A stretch of DNA of 64,000 bases from Pedobacter ghigonis (GTDB taxonomy: Bacteria; Bacteroidota; Bacteroidia; Sphingobacteriales; Sphingobacteriaceae): the NCBI RefSeq assembly GCF_903166585.1, contig NZ_CAESCM010000005.1, positions 124,001 to 188,000 on the forward strand, written 5' to 3'. Shown here one piece after another: positions 6,961 through 13,370 of the stretch. Position 1 is the stretch's first letter. Each line of letters opens with the position of its first letter. Below the pieces are notes generated by a model. The model made no database searches, was not told where the DNA came from, and saw only the letters and a program-made list of their open reading frames with translations. The translations under genes were made by a program, and so were the position numbers.

Positions 6961-7372
6961 GTTTCTTTTTAAAAGTGTAATCAATACCAAACGTCTGCTT
7001 TTCCTGTTCTTTTAATTCATATCCTGCATTGCTCATAAAGTTTAGGAAATCAGTAGGTGTCTTAAATTCAAGTTCTTTACCTTGTTCATCAACGACTTTA
7101 AAGAACTCTGTCTTATATTCTCTGCCAATTTGGGGTTTTAGAAGTTGTTTGCCTGCAATATAAAATTCCCCATTGCTAACAGATGATAGTTTGACTTCGA
7201 AGTATTCTGATTCGACAGTAGTAGTGGTATCTTTTCTTATCTGTTTTTCATCCATTCCAACAACATTTGTTGTAATTATGCGTAAGGGTTTTTCTTTATG
7301 ATTACAGGATGTAAATGTTAATAGCGCGACCATTAATGGTATAGCTATTGATATAAAGGGAGTTCTTTTCAT
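6953..7372 (-). CDS. small predicted lipoprotein
   Basis: 139 residues. The N-terminus MKRTPFISIAIPLMVALLTF runs into TSCNHKE, a good type II signal peptide with the lipidated Cys near residue 23. The rest is a compact, charged domain with no recognised family (YFEVKLSSVSNGEFYIAGKQ in the middle, FGIDYTFKKKHD at the end). Its stop overlaps the start of the next lipoprotein gene, so the two are probably made together and may act together at the envelope. An inverted repeat TACGGT-aa-ACCGTA about 50-70 bp upstream of the start (about 7421-7440) could be an operator. Function unknown. Confidence 0.6.
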   Translation of the reverse strand: MKRTPFISIAIPLMVALLTFTSCNHKEKPLRIITTNVVGMDEKQIRKDTTTTVESEYFEVKLSSVSNGEFYIAGKQLLKPQIGREYKTEFFKVVDEQGKELEFKTPTDFLNFMSNAGYELKEQEKQTFGIDYTFKKKHD

Positions 7373-7572
7373 TATGAAAGGTTAATTTGTTACTAATGTA
7401 TATAGTTAAAGGTTAGTTACCATACGGTAAACCGTAAATACTCATATTTTTGAGATTGAGTCTAATCTTTTCATTCTAAATTGATATATCATCGCTATGG
7501 TGCCATATATGTCAATTTCTCTAAGAATGTAGGTTTCAAGCTTAGCATCAAGTACACATACTCAAAACCCCA

Positions 7573-7965
7573 TTAATATATACGAATGACCATTCTTTCT
7601 CCTTCTTTTCCCCACTGTACTTGCCACGACTTACCATTTACTTGGTCAAGCAAAATAAAGTTATATGTGTTCGTAGTAGGATAAAGGAAGAATCTGCCAT
7701 TTTTCTCTTCAGCAGGACTTACCAGAGAGACATCCGAAAGTGTACTCTCAAATCTATACTTGCTCTCTGTACCCCATTGAACTTGCCACATTTGGCCATT
7801 TCTAGTGTTCAGTTTGATAAATGTATACATGTTCCGAGTGGAAAATAGTCGATACACGACAGTGCTGTCTGGTGAAATATTTTGAATTGGAGGTTCCGAT
7901 GTGCTTTGAGCGCTAGCTGCAATTGATAACAAACCAAGAGTTAGAAAGATGAATATCGTTTTCAT
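7573..7965 (-). CDS. secreted protein with two WQVQWG repeats
   Basis: 130 residues with a signal peptide (MKTIFIFLTLGLLSIAASAQ, cleavage after the Ala-Gln). The mature part has two similar halves: YRLFSTRNMYTFIKLNT ... GQMWQVQWGTE and FFLYPTTNTYNFILLDQ ... GKSWQVQWGKE. Each is about 33 residues, like a small beta-hairpin repeat. It is a recurrent type of small Bacteroidota envelope protein but I cannot assign a function. It lies alone between two spacers; the 71-bp repeat copy lies upstream of it at 7990. Confidence 0.6.
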   Translation of the reverse strand: MKTIFIFLTLGLLSIAASAQSTSEPPIQNISPDSTVVYRLFSTRNMYTFIKLNTRNGQMWQVQWGTESKYRFESTLSDVSLVSPAEEKNGRFFLYPTTNTYNFILLDQVNGKSWQVQWGKEGERMVIRIY

Positions 7966-7988
7966 CGCATTTAATTTATATGTTAATT

Positions 7989-8078
7989 AAGAAGCAACGC
8001 AATGAATGCATATTGCGTTGCCTCGGGTGTTTATGACGGAATTTCTTTAGGCGTGATGAGGTACAGGCTTAAATTGGT
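7989..8078. repeat. dispersed 71-bp repeat, copy 2
   Basis: Core 7990-8060 matches 5320-5390. Its hairpin is better than that of copy 1: GCAACGCAAT (7994-8003) pairs perfectly with ATTGCGTTGC (8012-8021). Both copies sit between a gene stop and the next gene start on the minus strand, which suggests a shared leader, operator or terminator. Confidence 0.7.
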
Positions 8079-8121
8079 GTTATAGTTGGATAGATATCCA
8101 AAGTATTTCTCTATCGATTAC

Positions 8122-8484
8122 CTAGATGGTATAGTTAAAGTAGCTGCTCTTCCCGTAATCAAATACTGTTATCGAATTTCGATTAACAGTTCCATTGAAA
8201 TGTGAGCTTGTACCGTAATCAAAACCTTTAAACTTAGTTCCTGTTATTGTCAATTGTATATGGTGACTGTTGCCATAATGAAATAAGTTTAGCTTTCCAT
8301 TTCTTCCGTGCCCTGTAATGTGACAACTCTGGTCGTAATCAAAAACATTTACTTTATCCGCATGAAGTGTTCCGCCAATGCTGATGTGCTTTGACTGACC
8401 ATAATCGTAAACAGATGACTTCTTTTGGTTGTTTATTATACAGGCTGCGATAAAGGCTATTACTGCCCTAGGGTTTGATTCCAT
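8122..8484 (-). CDS. DYG-repeat protein, probable beta-solenoid
   Basis: 120 residues. After a hydrophobic N-terminus (AVIAFIAACII) come five units of about 20 residues, each starting with (V/F/L)(Y/F)(D/H)YGxSxH: VYDYGQSKH, VFDYDQSCH, LFHYGNSHH, GFDYGTSSH and VFDYGKSSY. Such regular short beta repeats usually fold into a stacked solenoid or RHS-like sheet. The conserved aromatics and His could line one face. No enzyme motif is visible. A weak TM or signal-like N-terminus suggests the envelope. Function unknown, but the repeat pattern is unmistakable. Confidence 0.6.
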   Translation of the reverse strand: MESNPRAVIAFIAACIINNQKKSSVYDYGQSKHISIGGTLHADKVNVFDYDQSCHITGHGRNGKLNLFHYGNSHHIQLTITGTKFKGFDYGTSSHFNGTVNRNSITVFDYGKSSYFNYTI

Positions 8485-8736
8485 GATTGATGAGTGTTAA
8501 TAATACCTAAAGATATAAACTTTTATACAACAGAATTTATGATTTGGTAGCATGTACCAAACAACATTTGGCATATACTGAATATACAAGTTCAAAGAAT
8601 GTTTACAGCAGACACATTTTCCGTTTTGCCAAGGCCATGAGCGACATAGAGTGGAGATATCCCATTATGACAATGAGGGCGATAGGTTAGGCTCATCGAC
8701 TATCTTAGCTGTTCCACCTATTGCTATCTGCATTTA

Positions 8737-9153
8737 TTAGTTTTGCTGTTGAACTTCATCAGTTAATTGTATTTGCTTTATAATATCACTATGACTCCCT
8801 TTGCCTCGGCCATTATAACAAGCGATTAGTTTAAATACCAACCAAACCAAGCTGCCTAATGTCATAAGCATAAATAACGCATGCCATATTTCTTTGGTTG
8901 CACCAAGTGAATCTTTAAACTCTGAAGTCAACAAAGTGGTAATAAAAGATATTGAGAGTCCAAAAGGTGTAATCCAATCTTTGCTTGCAGCTCTATACTT
9001 TTCAGTTTCCATTAACACCAATTTGATTTTATCAACAGTTGTTAATATGAGTTGCTGCTTAACATTCTTGTGTAAAGTTATGTTCTTTGAGAGTTCGTCA
9101 CCAATATCTACCGACAGGCCTGAACCAACATTATCATTAGATTCTACTGCCAT
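8737..9153 (-). CDS. small membrane protein, two TM segments
   Basis: 138 residues. A soluble N-terminal half (about 1-60) precedes two predicted membrane helices, at about FGLSISFITTLLTS and WHALFMLMTLGSLVWLVFKLIA. A basic loop CYNGRGKG and a Gln-rich tail follow. It starts two bases after the stop of the zinc-ribbon gene, so the two are translated from one transcript and probably form a unit. I do not recognise the family. The upstream gene product may be its cytoplasmic partner. Confidence 0.55.
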   Translation of the reverse strand: MAVESNDNVGSGLSVDIGDELSKNITLHKNVKQQLILTTVDKIKLVLMETEKYRAASKDWITPFGLSISFITTLLTSEFKDSLGATKEIWHALFMLMTLGSLVWLVFKLIACYNGRGKGSHSDIIKQIQLTDEVQQQN

Positions 9154-9155
9154 GC

Positions 9156-9413
9156 CTAAGATGTTTGTTGCGGAAGCTTACCTAAAACACCTAGCGCATG
9201 TTGGCTTATAAAGCCGCAATTACTGCAAACAATTGCTATCGAGGGTATGCTTGGTCCTCCAATTGAAATACTTGAGAAGTCTGTTTGCATAGGATTGTTG
9301 AAATATCCGTCGGCAAGTACAAATTTATGATTCTTACACATTGGGCATGTAAGTGTAGCAACCTTACTGTTTATTGTTTGTATTAAATTTTTCTTTTGAT
9401 CTTCTGAGAGCAT
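9156..9413 (-). CDS. small zinc-ribbon protein
   Basis: 85 residues. CPMCKNHKFVLADGYF and, about 40 residues later, CSNCGFISQHALG form a classic four-Cys zinc ribbon. The first helix (MLSEDQKKNLIQTINSKV) is charged. Proteins of this shape are found in Bacteroidota next to small membrane proteins, as here (2-bp gap). It probably binds nucleic acid or protein through the ribbon. Its true role is unknown. Confidence 0.6.
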   Translation of the reverse strand: MLSEDQKKNLIQTINSKVATLTCPMCKNHKFVLADGYFNNPMQTDFSSISIGGPSIPSIAIVCSNCGFISQHALGVLGKLPQQTS

Positions 9414-9998
9414 GCTATCTGAATTAATTAAGTATGAATTTACCTAATTCAAAGATAAAAGTTTATTTGATACAAGCAAAGATCTTCAACTGCGTACCGA
9501 CATGCGTATGGAACGAGGGTCGTTGCAGTAAAGTTCGCAGAACGATGCAACGATATGTTTTATGCAATAAAACACGATGCTTGGCGAGATTTATTGAATT
9601 TTAAATTCATGTGCGGTAAATCCTCAGTAATCGTGACAAGCTGAAGCCTGAGTGACTGCGCAGGTACGCTGAACTGGGGAAGCGGTTAGATTTATCCAGG
9701 ATGCAAGCGAAGCAAATCCTAGATAAATATAAGTGAGCTTTCATGGAGCACTCCGCTTGCTCAAAAGAAAAACCATGACAGAACGCAGTGATGGCGTGTT
9801 GTTTTTCGTGAGCTTAGACAGTGCGGAATACCGATCTTCCTAATCGGGGTTGCACTGCTGCAACCGATATACCACTGTCTAAGAGTAACAGCACATGCTT
9901 AAAAGAAAGCTAATTGTTGCCAAACCACTGAATTAAAGACTAAATCATTCCTTTCTCCGCTTAAGCCGCTTTTTGGAGAGAGGAATGGATTTAGGATG
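9414..9998. other. gene-free 585-bp stretch packed with inverted repeats
   Basis: No ORF of note. From 9521 to 9993 nearly every segment can pair locally; see the candidate RNA entry. The first 100 bp (9414-9520) would hold the promoter of the zinc-ribbon gene. Confidence 0.7.
9521..9993. ncRNA. candidate large structured RNA or cis-acting site in the element
   Basis: Stems in order are: CGTTGCA/TGCAACG (9521-9552) enclosing GTTC-gca-GAAC; GTTTTAT-gca-ATAAAAC (9557-9573); ATTTATC-c-AGGAT with ATCCT-a-GATAAAT (9690-9728); TCATGG/CCATGA (9741-9778) enclosing GAGCA/TGCTC; and a three-way junction. The junction is closed by 11 bp (9813-9823 with 9873-9883) and holds CCGAT/ATCGG and GGTTGC/GCAACC hairpins with no base between them. 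A last 18-bp stem lies at 9941-9958 with 9975-9993. Wobble evidence does not decide the strand. It could be a large ncRNA, an origin of transfer or a replication origin. Confidence 0.5.
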
Positions 9999-10601
9999 CT
10001 AATTAGGCCAATCTATAGCCACAAGAGCTGGGTTTTCATTATTTTGAATGATCATAACAATAGACTTCCTAATTGTAACACCAGTTAGCATCGAATAGTA
10101 AAATTCAAATGAATCACCATCTAAGTCATTGTTCCCGATATGGTAAACCAATCTTGTTTCAATTCGTCTCTTTTCGTAATTCAAGTATAACGAACTGATA
10201 AATAGATTGCTATTTAACCGATTTACGAACTCAGAAACCTCAACTAGCTTATGATCTGGTATATCATAATAAAGTGGTGCTTGAAAGACGATTACCTTTC
10301 TGTTAAAATGACTGTCAATAAAATAGTCAACTAATGTACCATCAGATTCTTCAAAACCAATCCTGAAAGATTTCCTATTTGCAGAATACACCTTAAGATC
10401 GTTCCGCTCAAACCAGTTTTTAATAAAAGTATAACAACGTGCAGTAAATTCCTTTTCAGTTTCGTTGGAATGATTAACACTTACTTCTGGTTGGATATTA
10501 CTTTCATCTGTTTGTGACCCATTTGATTTTTTTCTGTCGCTGTATAGATAAATGATAATTACTGCGACGACTAAGGTTATTGGATAAATTGGTAACGGCA
10601 T
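9999..10601 (-). CDS. membrane-anchored YbjN-like domain protein
   Basis: 200 residues. One N-terminal membrane helix (YPITLVVAVIIIYLYS, about 5-20) is followed by a Ser/Glu-rich linker and then a soluble domain from about residue 50. The pattern (YTFIKNWFERNDLKVY ... IPDHKLVEVSEFVNRLNSN ... LYLNYEKRRIETRLVYHI) resembles the YbjN/type III chaperone-like fold. The anchor places that domain on one face of the inner membrane. No catalytic motif is seen. The gene is separate from its upstream neighbour by 95 bp, and its 3' end touches the structured region at 9941-9993. The family call is by eye. Confidence 0.5.
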   Translation of the reverse strand: MPLPIYPITLVVAVIIIYLYSDRKKSNGSQTDESNIQPEVSVNHSNETEKEFTARCYTFIKNWFERNDLKVYSANRKSFRIGFEESDGTLVDYFIDSHFNRKVIVFQAPLYYDIPDHKLVEVSEFVNRLNSNLFISSLYLNYEKRRIETRLVYHIGNNDLDGDSFEFYYSMLTGVTIRKSIVMIIQNNENPALVAIDWPN

Positions 10602-10695
10602 TGGTATAATTCGTTAGTAAGACACTATTTATTTATGTTGGGCATTGCTGTCCATTTCTTTTCTGCAATAAGGTATATTTAGCTCAATGATTTCT

Positions 10696-11265
10696 CTATA
10701 GACCATTCCCTTCTTTGCTTGTAATTGCATTTGATACTTCATGCGAAATAAATGCATAGCGGTTGCCTGGTATATAAATCCTGTAATTGTCACTTTTAAC
10801 TTTGTAGCGGTATCGAATTAGCGTTACTTTGTCTCCAGTAATGTCAAACTTTGAAGTCAAATCCAGTCTATCCGTAGCACTTAACTCTCTTTCATTCCAT
10901 TTTCCATATTCCTTACTGATTTTGTCTGCAATTTCATATTCCGTAAAGGTTTGTTTTGCTGTTACATTGTCTGGAAGGAACAGGTCTATTTCTAATAATC
11001 GATCATTGTAAAAGACAAGCTGAATTGCACTTAAGGTTTCGCCAATCAACTTATATCGTTCAACATTCTTTACATTGAAATAGGTAAAATTATCTTCAAC
11101 GTCTTGCTTGATCTTTTGTATGGATACAGTAGCTTTCACTTGTTTAACTGTGGAACCAAGAACCAATACGTTGAAACCATTTTTAGCATCAAGTTTACTG
11201 GGTTGTGCGAGTGTATATTGCGTGATGATAAAAAAGCCAAGCAATGTCATAATTATCTGTTTCAT
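10696..11265 (-). CDS. secreted protein of unknown function
   Basis: 189 residues with a clear signal peptide (MKQIIMTLLGFFIITQYTLA, then QPSK). The mature part is a single mixed alpha/beta domain with VLGSTVKQVKATVSIQK, a pattern like the start of small periplasmic proteins that bind a ligand through a central sheet, but I cannot name a family. The start lies one base after the stop of the upstream secreted-protein gene (TAA-C-ATG), so the two are translationally linked and may form a pair. Confidence 0.55.
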   Translation of the reverse strand: MKQIIMTLLGFFIITQYTLAQPSKLDAKNGFNVLVLGSTVKQVKATVSIQKIKQDVEDNFTYFNVKNVERYKLIGETLSAIQLVFYNDRLLEIDLFLPDNVTAKQTFTEYEIADKISKEYGKWNERELSATDRLDLTSKFDITGDKVTLIRYRYKVKSDNYRIYIPGNRYAFISHEVSNAITSKEGNGL

Positions 11266-11266
11266 G

Positions 11267-11848
11267 TTAATAGCTATTAGGGTTTTCCATGTAACCAGTA
11301 AATTTTAGAAAGGTATCCTTTGAGCTGATTGTGCAAGAAAAGCTTGTACCATCCTCAGTATATATCTTAAGAAGATGAACATCTGCCGTTCCTTTTACAT
11401 TGTCATAGCTATTGGTAAAAGACCATTTAAATTTGGATGTTTGGGTTTTGTAAGCGGTCGAAGTTGCAGCTTTACTGCTCAGTTCCAGATTGCTCATCAT
11501 TCCTGCGCTAATGGAATTGCTCCGAGGTGAATGATTGGCAAAGAAAATCTCCTTTGAATCCTTTTCGGTGTAAACAATCAGACAAGCTCCATTTTTTACA
11601 AAGTGTTCTGAGTAGTCTTCGCCATTTACTGTAGCTTTTTGAATCACAAACTTAGCTATTACCGTTGTTTCCGACTCTTGTACTGGTTGTTCTAAAGCCC
11701 TCTCTCTCTTTGGTAGCTCCCACGTTTGCATCGGTGGTGGCTGTACCCTTTGAATTGGTGGAAGCGGCTTATAAACAGGAAAATCAATTTGCGCTTTGAC
11801 AAAACCTCCAGTAAGAATCAGAGCTGCTAAAACTAGATATTTCTTCAT
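11267..11848 (-). CDS. secreted protein of unknown function, proline-rich N-terminus
   Basis: 193 residues. The signal peptide (MKKYLVLAALILTGGFVKA) is followed by a proline-rich stretch (FPVYKPLPPIQRVQPPPM) that probably stays extended in the periplasm. From about residue 60, FVIQKATVNGEDYSEHFVKN and LKFTGYMEN resemble lipocalin-like or calycin-type small beta-barrels seen in Bacteroidota lipoproteins, which is only a guess. It is the first gene of a two-gene unit with the secreted protein that follows by one base. No lipobox Cys is present. Confidence 0.55.
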   Translation of the reverse strand: MKKYLVLAALILTGGFVKAQIDFPVYKPLPPIQRVQPPPMQTWELPKRERALEQPVQESETTVIAKFVIQKATVNGEDYSEHFVKNGACLIVYTEKDSKEIFFANHSPRSNSISAGMMSNLELSSKAATSTAYKTQTSKFKWSFTNSYDNVKGTADVHLLKIYTEDGTSFSCTISSKDTFLKFTGYMENPNSY

Positions 11849-12302
11849 TACATTGTTTACCGATAGTCTCAGTTCGGTTTTATCGTTTCATTCAGGCAAG
11901 ACTGTTCCTAAGGTATCTAGAAAATGTATCCTAGCATTACGGGAATCCGTAGTAAGGGTAATTCGTTTGACATCGTTGGAGCCTCAATGCTTTGGTTGTA
12001 TCGATTGTCCACCTCGATGTTATTTTATGCATAAAGCGCAGGACTGAGCTATGTCTGCGTCTAAGAGGTTCTGGAAAAACCCGACAACAACAAACAAGCC
12101 AGCACCTGCGCTTTATGCACAGGCGTGAACTTATCTGCTCTTGTTGTCTTTGTAATTTTCCAGATTTCTTAGACAAGAACTGATAGCTTACGCTAAATCT
12201 TAATATGTATTATATTGCTTTATCTGCTTTTTAACTTTCGTTTTATTGGTAACGGTAAAGATAATAAGCAGAATTAAATAAAGCGCATTTCTGCGCCTTA
12301 TT
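11849..12302. other. gene-free 454-bp stretch with a rod-like inverted repeat
   Basis: Overlapping ORFs on both strands around 11937-12183 are by-products of the inverted repeats and not genes. The structured core is described at 12000-12174. The remaining parts hold the promoter of the gene at 11848 and about 120 bp of AT-rich DNA beyond the stop of the gene at 12303. Confidence 0.65.
12000..12174. ncRNA. candidate structured RNA with a 15-bp pseudoknot
   Basis: Three nested perfect stems form a rod: GTCTAAG/CTTAGAC (12059-12065 with 12168-12174), TCTGGAAAA/TTTTCCAGA (12070-12078 with 12156-12164) and GACAACAA/TTGTTGTC (12083-12090 with 12141-12148). The apical loop contains CCTGCGCTTTATGCA (12105-12119), the exact complement of TGCATAAAGCGCAGG upstream of the rod (12028-12042). 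A small ATCGA/TCGAT hairpin precedes it (12000-12018). A loop that pairs perfectly with sequence outside its stem is the signature of a pseudoknot or a switch. The strand is undecided. Confidence 0.5.
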
Positions 12303-12818
12303 TTATGATTCAAGTTTATCAACTGTCGCTATAGATACATAGTTGTTCTCTCCCTCGGCAATTCTGCGGTAAAAGAAGTTGTGGTGCTGATCGGCTTCTT
12401 TAAAGTTGATTCTAAGTGCATATTCAATACCAGGTGTATTGTCATTTGACTGGGTAATTTCGTAAGCCTTACGAAGGAAAATATTTGTCAAACCTGATCC
12501 GAAGCGTTCTAGGGCTTCAGAACCAAGGTCTATAAAGATGAATGATCGGCCGTCTTTACTGTTTGATAAGGTAATGTTCCAGAAGTAATTTAGGTGTTCG
12601 CTGATCATGTTGCTTTTGTATTCATTCTTTACATGGTCGACAATTGCATAGGTTCTGTATTTGGCTAGGTCGAACTTTCGTAATTGTTCTGTAGCAGCAT
12701 CAACGATTAAATTGTATGCTTTTTGTACTTCTGTGTTTACCAATACTTGTTGCTCGTTTATAACAACAAATTGTGTCTGTGTTTTTACTGCCTTTGCGGT
12801 TCTTGCTTTTGCTTGCAT
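12303..12818 (-). CDS. unknown soluble protein
   Basis: 171 residues, no signal peptide or membrane segment. The N-terminus is basic and alanine-rich (MQAKARTAKAVKTQTQF). Two helical stretches follow (VQKAYNLIVDAATEQLRKF; HVKNEYKSNMISEHLNYFWN), then a beta-rich half with FIFIDLGSEALERFGSG. I do not recognise the family. It stands alone in the element with large gene-free stretches on both sides, so it probably has its own promoter near 12830-12900. Confidence 0.5.
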   Translation of the reverse strand: MQAKARTAKAVKTQTQFVVINEQQVLVNTEVQKAYNLIVDAATEQLRKFDLAKYRTYAIVDHVKNEYKSNMISEHLNYFWNITLSNSKDGRSFIFIDLGSEALERFGSGLTNIFLRKAYEITQSNDNTPGIEYALRINFKEADQHHNFFYRRIAEGENNYVSIATVDKLES

Positions 12819-13370
12819 CTTAATAGAATTTTAAATGTGAAACTTGGGTTAAATAGAAAATGCCTCCGTATGGAAGCATCTATGTTGAATTGGTATATAA
12901 ATGGAAATACACCATTTTTAGGCGGTGCATTGTGTTATTGTCGATTTTAATGTAGTTGTATTGCTAAGGATATTTAGTCGATTTTACCTTGTTTAGATCC
13001 CTTTAGAAGTAAAATGTCGTTGGGGTTTAATGGTGAGTTTTGGTAAATGGCAAATCGGGATCCATCAGTTTTTAAATCTAAAGTGGTGGTTTTAGGTAGG
13101 CTTGTTGTCCGACTTTCAGAATAGATTTTTCAATGGTAAAGTTGGAAATCATTGTATCTCCACTAGAGAAAGGTACGGGGGTTTGATATGTTACACCCAG
13201 TAAATGCGGTGTACAGAGCTCAATTTAAGTGGCTAGTTGAAATTATAAAAAAAATATTTTTAAATGGGAAGCTAGGTTTATTGCTTAGGCGATTTCTAGA
13301 ACAAACGTACAGTTTCTAAATCTGGTCATATAGATTAACCTTTTTAACAAAACTGTACGTTATCAAAATC
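12819..13370. other. gene-free 552-bp stretch with several hairpins
   Basis: It contains ATGC-c-TCC/GGA-a-GCAT (about 12861-12880), TGTTACACC/GGTGTACA with one bulge (13189-13215) and a perfect 12-bp inverted repeat AACGTACAGTTT/AAACTGTACGTT (13304-13315 with 13350-13361). The last lies just past the helicase stop and may end its transcript. Two copies of gtcgatttta lie near 12941 and 12980. No gene is seen. Confidence 0.55.
13304..13361. terminator. 12-bp inverted repeat downstream of the helicase gene
   Basis: AACGTACAGTTT and its exact complement are separated by 34 bp and lie 10 bp past the helicase stop on the minus strand. The long loop and the lack of a T run make it an atypical terminator; an operator or protein-binding site is equally possible. 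Confidence 0.35.

Noticed and set aside
9813..9883. tRNA gene in the three-way junction
   Set aside because: The arms have the wrong number and lengths, no T loop and no anticodon arm.
11937..12183. Overlapping ORFs on both strands (79, 83 and 63 residues)
   Set aside because: They arise from the inverted repeats of the structured region; Cys/Arg-rich translations that mirror each other.
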